From Datisca glomerata (Eukaryota; Streptophyta; Magnoliopsida; Cucurbitales; Datiscaceae): DNA of 64,000 nt. The first letter of the stretch is position 1. Each line of letters starts with the position of its first letter. Made by a program: the position numbers and the translations under genes. Where the stretch lies: NCBI GenBank assembly GCA_003255025.1, contig QANY01000230.1, forward strand, positions 1,560,863-1,624,862, given 5' to 3'. The notes beneath the pieces are model-generated. The model saw only the letters and a list, made by a program, of their open reading frames with translations. It did no database searches and had not been told where the DNA came from. Positions 35,961 through 48,846 of this stretch are shown here, piece by piece.

Positions 35961-37599
35961 TTGACTTATTAACTTAGTTATCTAACCATATTGGATATAT
36001 TTTATTAAGATGAAATTATTTTCTAATATTAATTTGGAATACATGGAAAGCCGCTAATTCAACTCAAATCAATCCAATAATTGATGGTTTGGTTTAGATT
36101 GGTTTGTAAATATAATTGGTTTGGTTTAGATAACTAAATCGCGAAAGCAAATATACTAGTTGTTTGTTAAAAAATTCATGTAAAATATAAAACTAAACGC
36201 CCAATGAACACCACAAAACCCGTTGTGTGCACTACAAGAAAAATAACATTTCACGGCGGTTTTATGCTGACAGTTAGGAAACCACTGGTAAAAAAACAGT
36301 GAGGATGTTGTCGATGGTTTTTATTAACCGCCACTAAAGATATTATTTTTGCGGCGGTGTGTTCCCATATTAGCCAGCGGTTCATTAACCACATCTAAAA
36401 TGTCTTTAAATCCCTAAATTTTCTCCTTACTAGTGATTTACTTTTCCTTCTTCACACTCTCAGGCAATTCAGAGATCCGATCGCTCATCCACGCCTCGTC
36501 TCTTCCCTGTCGATCACCGCTCATCCACACCTCGTCTCTTCCGCCATCGGTCTTCCCCGTGAGTCTCTCTCTATCTCTCACTCTCTGCCCTATGCTATGG
36601 AGCTTTTCTTTTTTGTTTTGTAAATGAATTGGGTCTCTATCTGCTAATGAAATCTGAAGGGATTAAATCACCCTCGTTTTAAATTTTTTTACTTCTTGGA
36701 AGTATTGTGAGATATCAATTTTCAATAATATCATCTAGTCAACAGAACAATCTCATTAGTGTACATGAACACTTCAATGGAAGAAAAACCATAGAAACTG
36801 CTTATTCAAAAAGCTCCATGGAAGAGCCAACAATTTTATCGCTTCACTGGAAAAATTTTGCATATCATTTCATAGATGAGTCCTAATACCAGGAACCAAA
36901 TCAGGCTTTAAAACCAAATTGTTGTTTAACTACTTTATCTTAAAAAACCAACCTGATGGCTTCCAACGGGAGTGTCTTCGTCAAAACTCTAACATATATC
37001 TATAACTCTCCAACATGTATCATTTAAATAAAATATACATTTTCAAAATGTTCTCTAGCATAGACATCTCTAAAACATCTAGAATTTATTTTTCAATTTT
37101 GGATACCTCCTAACACAGACACAAATTCAGACACAAGCTGATGTGATTGGGAAAATTTCAACTTTTCCCATAATTGTTTCAAAAGTAAAATAAAAACCAA
37201 GCTATTCTTATTTTTTTTAAATAGACAATGTTTTGATATTTAGATCAAGAAATGTAAATGCCGGATGAACTAGAGATCCTGCTAATTAAAATAATTTATG
37301 AGATGTGTAGATAATAAAATACCTTGTGTTGTATTGTATGCTTGCCTCTACCTGAGATCATTTTTCATTGGATTTCAAAATATAACTGTGGATGCAAGAA
37401 ATGATGTTCGATTGGCGTCAAATATAACTGTGGATTCAAGAAAAGATACATGAATATCTCTGATGCAGAATTCAAGCACCCAAACACTAAAAATCCCGCA
37501 AGACATGAAAGAGTTTTGGATCTCTATTTGCTAATGAAATCTGAAGGGATTAGTGAATATCTATTATAATGTGTTCAGATTGATTTTAATATAGATAAA

Positions 37600-37860
37600 A
37601 ATTAGATTGAAAAATCTCAAGTTAGTCAAGATTATCTTAATGAAGTTGAGGAGTTTCTTGATTTTACTTTTGAAAGAGTTTTTGTAGAGGGTAATATTTT
37701 ATGTTCATGTAAACGTTGTGTGAATACACTGAGAATGAATAGGGAGAGTGTGCATGGGCACTTCGTGTGTAATGGGTTTTGCATGGTTTATACATGTTAG
37801 TTTTTTCATGGTGAATCCATATTACAAAATTCAAATGGAGAAGAGCTTAATAAAAGAAAT
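37600..37860 (+). pseudogene. CACTA transposase N-terminal (Transpos_assoc) domain
   Basis: One frame reads ILCSCKRCVNTLRMNRESVH, GHFVCNGFCMVYTC, a TAG stop at 37798, and FFHGESI. The C-x-C-x2-C cysteines and the NGF...Y..W..HGE pattern are those of the transposase-associated domain that precedes TNP2. The invariant Trp is the TAG stop (TGG to TAG). Confidence 0.75.
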
Positions 37861-38196
37861 TTGAACCATACATATGTGTATGAAGCTTGTAATGACAATA
37901 TGCATGAATTATTGCGTGATGCATTTGGAGTTATGGATAATGAGAAAGGAACAAATGATGTGCAAACAGAACCAACTGCTAATAATATAAATGAGCAACT
38001 AAATGATGCTCAACACGCAGAGGTGAATGATTTCTCTAACTTAGTTAGAAATAGTAATTAACCTTTATATCTAGGATGCAAAAGTTTTTCAAAACTCTCC
38101 TTCATTGTGCATCTTTACCATCTCAAGTGTCTTCATGGATTGAGTAATGAGGCACTGTCGGGATTGCTTGAGTTATTGCGTAAAGTTGGATGAGAG

Positions 38197-38620
38197 TTGC
38201 AAAAAACATTTTATAAAGCTGTAAAGATTATAAAAAAGTTGGGTCTTGGTTATGAAAAGATACATGCTTGTCCAAATGACTGCATATTATATTGGAAAGA
38301 CAAAGAACTAGAACAATCATGTTCTACTTGTGGTACTTCAAGGTGCATAACCAAGGAGGGTGAGAGTACATCTCAATTTCAAGGAAAAAGGAAGAAGAAG
38401 CCAAAAGTTACTAAAGTGATGCATTACTTTCCTTTAAAAGGAAGGTTACATAGATTATACATGTCGTGTAAAACTGTTGACGATATAAAATGACATCATG
38501 TAGAGCGTACTGAAGATGGTGTTTTAAGACATTCTTGAATTCAGCATAGTAGGACAATTGATCAAGGATCAAGCATCTATGTATACGAGATTTTTGGCTT
38601 CACTAGGACGCACCTACAAT
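38197..38620 (+). pseudogene. CACTA TNP2-type transposase fragment
   Basis: The first ~100 residues read LGLGYEKIHACPNDCILYWK, C..C, KVMHYFPLKGRLHRLYMSCK, then a TGA (38491) at the usual Trp of the '.RWH' motif, and VERTEDGVLRH beyond it. This is the start of the Transposase_21 (TNP2/TnpD) family. The catalytic DDE-like core that should follow is absent; sequence jumps to the TNPA-like part. TNP2 would cut the element ends; this copy cannot. Confidence 0.8.
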
Positions 38621-38760
38621 CTATTGTCGATCACCTATGAAAATTGGAAGTGTCTGAAATGTATGAGAACGCAATATGGGATATTGTGAAGGTATAAATG
38701 CTTATTTGTAATTGTCTCTTCCATTGTGTATTTACTAACGATGCCTTTATAATTTTTCAG

Positions 38761-39033
38761 AGTAATTGGAAAGTTACTGACGCCAACCGAAGGTTTGCAT
38801 TGTCTTCAATTAATAAAAGTTGGAAGGACGGTAAAAGTAAATTGAGAACACTGAATACGACAAAATATCCGAGTGAAGAAGAAGGCCTAAGACATAAACC
38901 TAAAATCTGTGATATGGAATGTTTTCTGAAACAAGTATTTTTAAAAATTATGGGATGTTTAAAATACATAAATTTTTTTGATGAAATTTCAATTTATAGC
39001 GACGATTTTTTGGAGCCTATAGAGGCGGTTTAA
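38761..39033 (+). pseudogene. TNPA-like (Ptta/En/Spm plant transposase) fragment
   Basis: After an apparent intron ending TTTTTCAG at 38760, the frame reads SNWKVTDANRRFALSSINKS and WKDGKSKLRT, the start of the plant transposase Ptta/En/Spm domain found in the second product of CACTA elements. The protein runs directly into the subterminal repeat region, so it is truncated or the call ends in non-coding DNA. Confidence 0.6.
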
Positions 39034-40119
39034 AACCGTCGAGAAAGATTTTTTTTTTTTTTCAGTTTTTGGGCATTTGATAGCGGTTTCAATTAATTAA
39101 TATTTATCAGCTGTTACAAACCGTCAGTAAAGTGAAAAAAATCACCGGCAATGACCCTCATGTGCCCGCAGTCCTCCGGCGGTTGAAAAAACCACCGCCA
39201 AAAATATTTGCGGTGGTTTATGACGAAAAAAACCGCTGTCATAATCTATTTTTCTTGTAGTGGCACGAACAATTATAACACATTACAAAATATTTTAAGC
39301 GTACTTGGAAGCTTTATTTATTTATTTATTTAAAAGACATTTTAAGTGTTTTTTGAAAAGGTGATTAAAAGTGTTTTAGATAAAAACACATTCGTTCCAA
39401 TTACATAAAATTACTTTTAAAACAGAAACATTCTCAAGCGATAGTGAAATTTCTCTTCTTACTTTCGAGCTTGGCTATCTTTTTCTGTTCTTTGGGGTCA
39501 ACTCTTGATTTTAACAGGCGAAATATCTTTTCTCAAAAGTTATGTAATGTATAATAGGCTATATTATATGACATAACAGGTTTTTCTTCATTTACTATAC
39601 AAACTAAATTAATTGTACATAAAGTTAGAAAATTTAATTATATAGTGTGATATATTACTATTTGACTATTGGTGTTAGGGAACATGACTCAAAAGTTTTA
39701 TAATCTGTAATGTAATAACGTGAATTAATAAATGTGAATATTAAACATTCTTTTATCATTTCTTCAAAGGAAAAAAGTTACACCAACCATTTAATAAACT
39801 AATCTAAAAGGTTAATTTTTGCTTATAGTGCTGATTCACGGGGCATCAGATTAAAATATAACTCAAGATTAGACCTAAAAAGGGTGAGAGGGCCAAGCTG
39901 ATCGGTGATTATTATATTTTGGATTACATCGTGTTAGAATCCCTAAACTTGATTTAGGTTTATAATTTGCTTAGTTTTAGGTTTTCTTTTTTAATTATTA
40001 ATTAAAATATATTAATCAAACCAATCACCTTGATTAGAGTGGAGCAGAAGCACTTCTTAATTATACTATCAGCTAATGTTGTGTTTTCGAAGGAAAGTTT
40101 TCTCCATCCTTTTTTAATG

Positions 40120-40149
40120 ACACACACACATATATATATATATATATTA
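40120..40149. repeat. (CA)n(TA)n microsatellite
   Basis: Five CA units followed by about eight TA units. Confidence 0.95.
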
Positions 40150-40820
40150 AGCAACATTTGTAATTTTATGTATACTCATTAAATTATCTAATATATACCT
40201 GTAGTTAAGGCCTTATATATATATACTATTCAAAGTCATGACCACTTAGATATAAATTTAAGAGTCTAATTATCTCTGTCAACTCATTTTATCAATTAAT
40301 GTCTCATGAACCCATTAACTTTTGTTTAGAGTTGCGACGATAAGCTAATTTTCTCTAAATTTAATTGTAAATCGTTATGCAACAAAAATATATCCCAAAA
40401 GATCGATTGATTAATGTCAAAATAAAGATAAAAGAGAAATATGGTAATGAACGGAATTAATAATCAAGTATCCACTTTACACATAATTTAGAAGTACTCC
40501 TCAACATAATTTAAGAATAAATATAAAAACATTCAAATTTAAAAATTCATTCATCCTTTAGAATAAAATATTAAATTTATTTTGACAAATCGAAGAAGGG
40601 GGATTGAATTAGTATTAACTTTTTTTTTCTATAAATTAAGTAAAATATTTGTCTTAAAATTAAAAGGTAGCATTCTTTCTCTTCTCTTTTCTTCTTTTAT
40701 TTGCAGATAAAGTAAGTTATCCTTATCAAAGTAAAGCAAAATATTTTAATTAAGGAAGAAACTAGAATCGGTGTGTGACTCGTGACATAATTAGGACCAC
40801 ATTCGTTCATTTTTCTTTGT

Positions 40821-40823
<3 letters not shown>

Positions 40824-40855
<32 letters not shown>
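40824..40855. repeat. (TA)n microsatellite
   Basis: About sixteen uninterrupted TA units. Confidence 0.95.
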
Positions 40856-40858
<3 letters not shown>

Positions 40859-41910
40859 TTAAGGTTGGGTCACCTAAAAGCCATATCTCACTTAGGTTAG
40901 GTAATAACGCCCAAGTCGCGGCGATCTAAAAGTTAAAAGCTCTATTATTAAGTAATTAACTAAGGATTTAAATATTTTCACTATTACCCAATTTTCATTT
41001 TAGTTCCTACTTTTCTCCCACTATGGTCTCTAAGTTGATATAACATTTTTAAGCCACGTATTGTTAAAAGTCATTATTCTAAACGCTTAAACTATTAGCT
41101 TAAAGTGAAACAAAAATTTTAAATTAATTCTTTAACGACCTTTCATGTGTAGGCTTGAAAATTTCTTAATGGTAAAACATGTAAAATTTTAATTTTATAT
41201 TCGGAAGACAATTGTTGATGGGAGGGTTTATTTTAACTCACAACACTGTCTACTCTGAAATTATATATTTGAAGATGAATTTATATGTTCGAGTTAATTA
41301 TTAACAATGACTAAAGTGAAAAAAGTGTTGTTAGTTTATGGACCATGGAGAAGAGAAAAGAAAAGAAGGAAAGTTTAGCGAATAAGATAAAAACTGATAA
41401 CAGGTTAGGGGCTAAATAAATATTTAAGCGTTAGTTAATATTGTAAAAAAGAGTAATTAATATAATACTCTTTTAAAAAACTAATTATTATGTTTTAATT
41501 TGTTTTTATATTAGGTAATGGTACTTAAACAATAATTATATACTGATGGACAATCACGTACTACTCACATGTTAAAATCATTGTGTTCGTAAAATATATT
41601 GAAAAATTATTATCAACAAAACGAGACCATTAGAAAATTACAACATTTCAATAAATTCAAAAAAAGCTTAAGAATATGTTAAAAGCAATATGAAGTTTTG
41701 TTTGTTCTACTCTTTAGTTGAATAGTCAAAAATCACGTGCAAAATTATACAATAAGTTTTAAATTATTATTAATGTTGAAATAAATATGTTAGATTTGAA
41801 AATGTTGTATATCTAAAACAAAAGAAAATAATAATGGTAATTTTTTCATATTCACAATGTAACTATTACAAATAAAATAATTGAATAGGTCGTGCATCAT
41901 CTATCACTTG

Positions 41911-42230
41911 TGTTAAGAACAGAAATAGTGTAAAAGAAGAAGAAGAAATTGAGAAGAGAAGAGAGAAAGTGTGAAGAAGCTTGCTGTAGAATTATGCAAT
42001 TTGCTTCATTACCTCATAATTGAATAAAGATATCAAATATATATGACAAGGGCTAGCTCAACCACTAAGCTAACTATACTAACTCTCTAACATAGAGTAG
42101 TTAGACACGAGCTACAATATTATATAAATAACACTAAACTAAGCTTCAACTGATAGTTGAGCTTTACTGATATGGCAGAGGTAGTCTCTGCTGAGGTGGC
42201 AGCTGATGTGGCTGTGGCTTTAGCTGATCA
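41911..42230 (-). mobile_element. 3' LTR of the copia element
   Basis: 320 bp, strongly similar to 48847-49153. It differs by a few indels, such as 'gagctacaatattatataaata', which is missing from the partner. Confidence 0.92.
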
Positions 42231-42274
42231 TTCCCTTCAAGCTCAAAGGGTGATAACTACTTGCAGCTTGTTCT

Positions 42275-42660
42275 TTAGGTAGAGAAATCGAGGGCAGAAA
42301 CATGCTTGGTTAGTATATCAGCTAGTTGACCTACTGAGGGTATAAATCTGACTTCTAAGCTTCTGTTTGTAACCTTATCTCTTATGAAATGCACATCTAG
42401 TTCTATATGCATTCTTCTAGTATGAAGGACTGAATTTGATGCTAGGGAGATGGCACTGATGTTGTCAACCCATAAAACAGGGGGTGAACTTGATTTAAAA
42501 GACAATTCAGTGAGTACGTTTTAGAAGTATTGGATTTCTGCAGCAGCAATTGACATGGATCTATACTCACTCTCTGTATTGGATCTTGACATTACTTGTT
42601 GCTTCTTTAAAAACCATGACATTAGATTATCACCAAGGAGAATTAGATAAGCCCCTATAG
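42275..42660 (-). pseudogene. Copia RNase H fragment
   Basis: Minus frames read SWFLKKQQVMSRSNTESEYR (with the catalytic Glu in TESEY), a stop, then LWVDNISAISLASN, HIELDVHFIRDKV and VGQLADILTKHVS. This is the C-terminal RNase H of copia Pol, with its DN and the LADI.TK end motif. It degrades the RNA of the RNA-DNA hybrid in replication. Confidence 0.85.
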
Positions 42661-43820
42661 ACCTCCTATCATCCAAAACACCTACCCAATCAGCATAAAA
42701 AATGCTGTAATGCTCACTGATTTAGATGGTTTGATGAGTAGTCCTTCATTGATAGTACCTTTTAAATACCTAAGATCCGTTTATAAGCCTGCCAATGGAT
42801 GTGTTGGTTTATGTAAGAACTAACTTAGTTTATTCACTATAAAGGCAATATAAGGCCTGATGATTGAGAGATATTGTAAATCACCTATAATGCTTATGTA
42901 AAGAGTTATATTTGTCATGGGGTCCATTCATTAAATGACAGCTAAACACTTGAACTAGTAGGTTTTGCTCCATCCCTGTTTGTTCTTCTAAGAAGATCAC
43001 CAATGTATTTGTTTTGAGTAAGATTCATACCAGAAGAGCCTCTGTACACTTCAATTCCCAAAAAATAATGCAGGCTGCCAAGATCCTTTAAGGAAAAAGT
43101 GTTATTCAACTTGCCAATAAGGTGTTGGTTCTTAGATTTCCTGCTACCTATGACAAGAATGTCATCAACATATATAAGAAGTAATAAAGTATCATAACCT
43201 TCGATTTAGAATTAGAGAAGCCCCAATCCAGTAGATATCTTCTTAACCTGTCTTACTAGGCTCTTGGAGCCTATTTTAGGCCATAAAGAGCCTATTTAAG
43301 GTGGAACACATGTTTTGGCTTAATAGGATCCTCAAAATCAGATGGTTGAGCAATAAAAACATCCTCATTAATGTATCCATTAAGGAATGCATTATTTACA
43401 TTAATTTGTCTAACTTCCCAATTGTGAGAAACAACAATATGCAAAATCACTCCTACTGTGATTGGTTTTATTACAGGGCTAAAGGTTTCAGTGTAATCGA
43501 TTCCAGGCTTTTGATTAAAGCCTTTGGCTACAAGCCTTGTTTTGTACCTTTGTAAACTCCCATCAGAGTTGGTTTTGACTTTGAATACCCACTTGTTGCC
43601 AATAAGTGACATATCACTAGTGTAGGGGACCAAAACCCCAAGTTATTTTTCTAATGAGAGCATCATATTCATCCTTCATTGCTTTTAGCCAGCAGGGATC
43701 AGTAAGAGCTTGGTGAATTGATTTAGGTTCATTTGGTAATTCAAACAATGATAAATGATGTTTGGTGGTTAATGAGGCTTTAGCTTTGACTATATCACTT
43801 TTTGACCTAGTTTTCATAGC
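42660..43820 (-). pseudogene. Copia reverse transcriptase (broken)
   Basis: From 43633 down: NKWVFKVKTNSDGSLQRYKT, RLVAKGFNQKPGIDYTETFS, VIKPITV and NNAFLNGYINEDVF, the start of the copia RT (RVT_2). The catalytic YVDD box is intact (codons at 43172-43161, IYVDDILVIG), followed by LGSLHYFLGIEV. Upstream, 43817-43617 holds the linker before RT (QALTDPCWLKAMKDEYDAL). Frameshifts and stops separate these parts. Confidence 0.88.
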
Positions 43821-44288
43821 ATGGGTAGAAATCTAATTTGGTTTGCTTTTATTTCTATTTTACCTAAAATTTCTTTAGAGCTTTGCTGATTGTTATTAAT
43901 GGGAAGATCAATAACAAGTTTGTCTACTGTAAAAGGAAAATCAGGTAAAGAAGTAGGTAATTGAGGTAAATTCTTTTTGTACATTCATCTGTAATTCTTC
44001 GATTCTTCGAGATCCACCTTCTATTAATAACTTTGGGAATCCCATATAGATTATCACCTGAATGAGATCAATTCTTTTTTGAATCTCGATACGTGCAATT
44101 CCCTCAACACCTGAGAATATTCTTATATTTTTTTGTACATAATTCTTGATACAATTTCTTATTTTTTGATCTTCTTGTAGACCTTCGGAATAGTTTTTTG
44201 GTTGTGCAAACCAAATGACTAGACAATTATAAAGATAAGTTACCTGATAAGGACTCACTATGTGAGTTGGAATGATTTGAAGAGGAGC

Positions 44289-45389
44289 TTACTGATGCAG
44301 TATCCATAGAGGCTTGTACCAAGATGTTTTCTTGTGCTGGAAGCTGGAATTGTTTTGAAATGAAGTATGATGCAAGACTGATGTAAGTGTAGGTATTTTA
44401 CTGACAGATTCAATATCAGAGGTTTTATTTTGATAGAACATAGTATTATAAGGAAAAATTGACTCATTGAATACCAAATTTTCATAAATGTATAACCTAT
44501 CAGAGGAATGTAAACATTTATATCGTTTGTGTTCTAAAGAGTAGCCAAGAAATAAGCACAAATCTGATTGAAAATCTAGCTTATGAGTATTGTATGGCTT
44601 CAAATAAGGAAAGCATGCACATCCAAATGTTCTTAAGGTGTTATAGTCTGGCATTTCTTGATACAAAACTTGGTTTGGTGATTTAAAGTCAAGTGTAGAT
44701 ATGAGTAACCTGTTAATAAGATAGATCTTTGTTTGGAAATATTTCCACCAAAAATCTATATGCATGCTGGCTTGGGCTAAAAGGGCCATGCCTGTTTCAA
44801 CAAGATGTCTATGCTATCTCTCAATTTTTTTTGTTTTGATGATGTGTATGAGGACATTGGTGTCTAAATATGATCCCTTCAGACTGAAGATACTTGACAA
44901 AGGGTCTGAACTCTCCTCCAAAGTCAGATTGAAACAGTTTTGATAGTACTTCAAACTTTTTTTCATTAAGGGTTTTGAATATATTAAAGGTGTTTAAGGT
45001 TTCAGACTTTAATTTTAGAGGATACATCCAAATTTTTTTTTACTGAAATCATCAAGAAAGCATACATAATACCTATAACTCTCTTTTGAGAAAATTGGGG
45101 AAGGTCCCTACATATCTGTATGAATGATTTCCAAGGGTTTTGATGTTCTGGTGTGAGAAATCGGAAAGGTTAAGGTATAGTTCTTCTCTTTTTGACAGGC
45201 AATACAAAAATGTGGTGCTTGTTTAACTATGAGAATGTTACTAGACTTTAACAACTTATGCAAAATAGTAGATGTAGGATGCCTTAACCTTTTATGCCAT
45301 ACCAGTTTGATTAAGCAATTTTTCAGTAAAGATGCCCATTTTGTGCTTATCTTGTGTGAGAGTATTATTTTACTGATAAGAAGAAACAA
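44289..45389 (-). pseudogene. Copia GAG-pre-integrase and integrase (broken)
   Basis: 45389-45108: WHKRLRHPTSTILHKLLKS and HFCIACQKEK, the HHCC zinc-binding N-terminus. 45027-44821: LFQSDFGGEFRPFVKYLQSE and the HQCPHTHHQN that follows, from the catalytic core; the region of the first catalytic Asp is damaged. 44789-44289: INRLLISTLDFKSPNQVLYQ, TFGCACFPYLKPYNTHKLDF and LFLGYSLEHKRYKCL, the C-terminal part that binds DNA. Integrase inserts the cDNA; stops and shifts inactivate it. Confidence 0.88.
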
Positions 45390-46005
45390 GACAACATGGA
45401 TCTGTAATCAGAAATGAGACTTTATTGCTTTCATCATTATTACAAATTGAGGAAACATTATAAGTAGAAACATCTTTACAGAGTCATTAACAGCAAACTG
45501 AGAGGTTTAAAGATATTCAAGCTAGAATTATGAAAAACATATTTACTAATGCATTACAAAAAGGCTTTTAACAGACTTTAGTATGACTTTATGGTTTACT
45601 TTGAATTCATTTAGCAAACAGATCAGATTTATCAATTCTAGTAATTGTCAACAAGTATATGCCATCTCTAAGGATCCCTTTCAGCAGTATGGTTCCCAGT
45701 TCCTTGTCCTTCACATAGCAAGCATTAACATGAAACTCAATATATATGTTATTGTCTTTAATCAGTTTAGAGATGCTAACTGAGTTATTTTAATGTCAGG
45801 AACTCTTAACAACGGAATTAGCTATAAAGGTTGTTTAGAAAGGAATTTAGTAGGTACGAAAGCTGAACCTATATGAGTAATTGACAAGGTCTTACCATTC
45901 CCCCACTACTAGTCTCTCAGCTCCATTGTATTCTTGAGCCATGTTGAGATTGTTGAAGTCTACTGTCAAATGGTTAGTTGATGCACTGTCAACATACCAA
46001 GCTAA

Positions 46006-47704
46006 TGTTGGATCGGATTTTAAAATTGGAGGAAAAATCAACGAACTACGAATGATTCGTGGACGAAAAATAAAAATATTTTCACATCAACTAATTTAAT
46101 CATATTAAATATTAAAACCATACATACAATTATGCATACTAAGTTAAACATATTCAATTGATGTAGAAATAATGTTATACCTTTCTTAAATTGGAGAAAT
46201 TCTGATTTGGTGGAATCCTATTAGTCGTCTCAGGTTCTTCATTCTTCGTAGAACTCGAATCAGTCTTTACACTAACAACCATTCGTAAGATTCAGAAGTA
46301 TATTTCAATCAGATGTTGATCAAGAATTGAGTGTGGGCTCTCAAAATAACTGGAGAAGAAAAATCAAATTTTCCTTCTCCTCTATGGATTTTAGCGGCAA
46401 GCAAAGGGAGGGAGAAAAACTTTTTTATGCTATGTGTAATCACACACTGTGTAAGGGCTAGGAATGCAACCCTATTTCCATCCCTCATATAATAATTATG
46501 AAATTTACACACATAACCCAATATGTCAAATTACTGAAAATTCACCTCCTAATATTTTCTATTGCTGAAATTTGGATATCTATCTAGAGTCAACGTTATG
46601 TCCAAATTCATCAATCTAAATTGATGAATTAAATTGATCTACATGAATTAATTAATTAGTTTCTTTTATTTACTAATTATCCAATAATTAGAAAATAATT
46701 AATTAATTAATTTGAACATTAATACTTGTTCTTCACTAATTAAGTGACAACATCCATCACATATGAGTTCAGAAAATATACATTGGTCCAAAACACGTTT
46801 TTGGTTCAACTGGTGTTGTTTTTCATTCATGTCCTTATGAGCTACTCCTGAGACTTAATTGACCCACATGAATAAAGCTATAGGACTCAAATACTCACGA
46901 ATTTATCTCCATAAATTCCTGACCTATTTAATTATGACATCGTTTAACTCCACTATGGGTCCGATGCCGAATCAACTCTCGATTCATGCACCCTACATTT
47001 TCTGTTTATACAAATAAACTATTTTACTTCACGGTCCAAAAAACATTTTAACATATTACTCTTCATGAATATCACTGACAAGAATATTGTTGCATTTACA
47101 ATCTCGTCACGAATTTATATATCTGTGAATCACGCAACTCCAACATAGTTAAATCACGATCTTAATAGCTAAGGTATTGTCCGACAATTCAAACTCACTC
47201 CTTTGACATATGAAAGATTGTCACTAACTAAGTCAAGTTTTGTATTCACCTCAGGATTAAAGTAATTATGAAAACACCCTTATAGGTGCAACAATTAGAT
47301 TTAAAGCTAGATAAACGACTTTCCTCTAAACTAATTAATTACTTGTCTATTCAACATGTTTCACAACATGTTTAGGTCAACCGTTAGAGTCTCCACTCAC
47401 ATACCCTAAGACCGGCATCATTTGGTTCAACCTAATAGTCGTAATCGGACTCGATTGTCCAGTTGATCCTAAGACTACGAATAACATTCTGAACTATTTG
47501 AGAATAGTTTATCTGAAAGTCCCCTCAGACTTTACTCTTCTTACGTTGACAATAGTTCTAGGACTTGAGTAAAATATAAACACACTTTAATTAATAGAAA
47601 AACTTTCATTCATTCATTAAATTTAGCAATACAAAATGTATGAGAAATAACTAAATACTCATAAAATATTTATTACACCCTACTTTATAGGCATAATTCC
47701 AACA
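46006..47704. mobile_element. Solo LTR nested in the copia element
   Basis: Starts TGTTGGATCGG and ends ATTCCAACA (inverted ends TGTTGGA/TCCAACA). It is flanked by the perfect 5-bp target duplication GCTAA (46001-46005 and 47705-47709). It is 1699 bp and contains no gag or pol. A minus open stretch of 70 codons at 46521-46309 is part of the LTR, not a gene. It arose from a full element by recombination between its LTRs. Family not identified; large copia-type LTRs look similar. Confidence 0.9.
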
Positions 47705-48840
47705 GCTAAACCACACACTGAGTCTGGAGAAGCAATGTGGGCAGATGGTGAAGCAATGTATGCTGCAGGAGTGTAAGAACTCCCTCCAAACTGAGAAAAA
47801 GAAGCATTTGGTCCACTGAATGAGGAATTTCCTCCATTTTGAGGCTGACCATATTGATTCCCCTTGAAAGTTTCTTTTAAGTCTGTAAAAATAGATATTT
47901 GCTGCATGCCCTACCTTACCACAAACTTGGAAAACTAGTCTATTGTTGCATCTGCCTCTACCACCTCTCATTGCTTGGAAACCACATTTGTTGCTATGAT
48001 TATTGTACTGAGACCATCTCCTAGAATTTAGGTGAAAATTTCCAAAATTGCCTTGGAACTTAACATTTCCATGGCCACCCTTCTTAAAGATAAAACCTGA
48101 GCTTCCAGTTATGATATTTGCACTCATCTTTATTAACCCTTCTTACTCACTTAACTGTTTCTCAAGTCTACTCTCAGGGCACATAAGAAGTGACTGCACT
48201 TCCTTCATGTCTAGATTTTCACTTCTTGATGTAATATTCACTATAACAGAATTAATTCTGCCCCTAATCCATTCGTTACATAAAGAATCATTTCTTGTTC
48301 ACCAAGGGGTTACCCTGTCGTAGAGAGACTAGCTGCTATTCTCCTAATCTTCTCACGGAATTAAGAAACAGACATGTTTACCTTCTTGTAGTTTTGAAGT
48401 TAATTGGTTTCTGAGCTCTATCATTCTTGCAAGATATTGACTGGCAAAGTTCCTCTCAGAAGAGCTCTAAACTTCTGTTGAGGTATTGTACTGAGTAACA
48501 ATACTAAGAACTCCTTCTGACATAGAAGTTCTTAACCAACTCAAGAGTAGTTGATATTTCCTAATCCAGACTCTATATTATGTATTAATCTCTCCATTTG
48601 CAAGTTTCTTGCTTGGCTTGCCTTCTGAAACAAAGACTATCCCATCAACTCCATGCCCAATAATCATGAGAATTACTTGAGACTTCTAGAGAACGTAATA
48701 ACCCCTGTCCAACTTGACTGAGAGAGTTGCTCAAATTGTTTGACAAAAAGTTTTGTAAATTGGTTAGAGCTGCTTAAGGCATTATTGTAGTGGAGTTGCT
48801 TTCAGTATTAGCCATAGACATTTGTCTTTTATAGGCTCTG
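47705..48840 (-). pseudogene. Copia Gag (broken)
   Basis: 48127-47705 encodes a Gly/Asn/Arg-rich stretch with FQVCGKVGHAANIYF, a CCHC zinc knuckle whose first and last cysteines have become Phe and Tyr. Downstream is a Gln/Ser/Gly-rich tail (QPQNGGNSSFSGPNASFSQF). The N-terminal Gag_pre helices lie between 48127 and 48840 in several frames. The frame runs into the solo LTR at 47704, which separates it from the integrase. Confidence 0.75.
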
Positions 48841-48846
48841 GTACCA
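48834..48846 (-). promoter_or_regulatory. Primer-binding site of the copia element
   Basis: The minus strand reads TGGTACCAGAGCC immediately next to the LTR end at 48847, complementary to the 3' end of initiator tRNA-Met apart from one base. Confidence 0.9.

Larger units (their letters stand above)
36230..39262 (+). mobile_element. CACTA (En/Spm) transposon, internally deleted
   Basis: The ends are perfect 14-bp inverted repeats: CACTACAAGAAAAA at 36230 and TTTTTCTTGTAGTG ending at 39262. Subterminal regions are full of short GC-rich motifs in both orientations ('ggcggtttt', 'ccgccacta', 'gcggcggtg', 'ccggcggttg', 'aaccaccgcc'), the usual binding sites of the TnpA-type protein. The interior has a putative 5' UTR and first exon with a splice site near 36560, then remnants of the TNP2 and TNPA-like genes. 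A clean 3-bp target duplication is not visible (GTG at the left, GCA at the right). At 3.0 kb it is much shorter than autonomous elements. Confidence 0.92.
39263..41905. other. Intergenic DNA, no gene recognised
   Basis: Very AT-rich, with two microsatellites. No open frame of note and no transposon ends recognised between the CACTA and copia elements. Confidence 0.55.

Noticed and set aside
36227..39265. 3-bp target duplication of the CACTA element
   Set aside because: Flanks read GTG and GCA, which do not match; I do not claim a duplication.
46309..46521. Minus open frame of 70 codons
   Set aside because: Within the solo LTR; typical non-coding LTR sequence.
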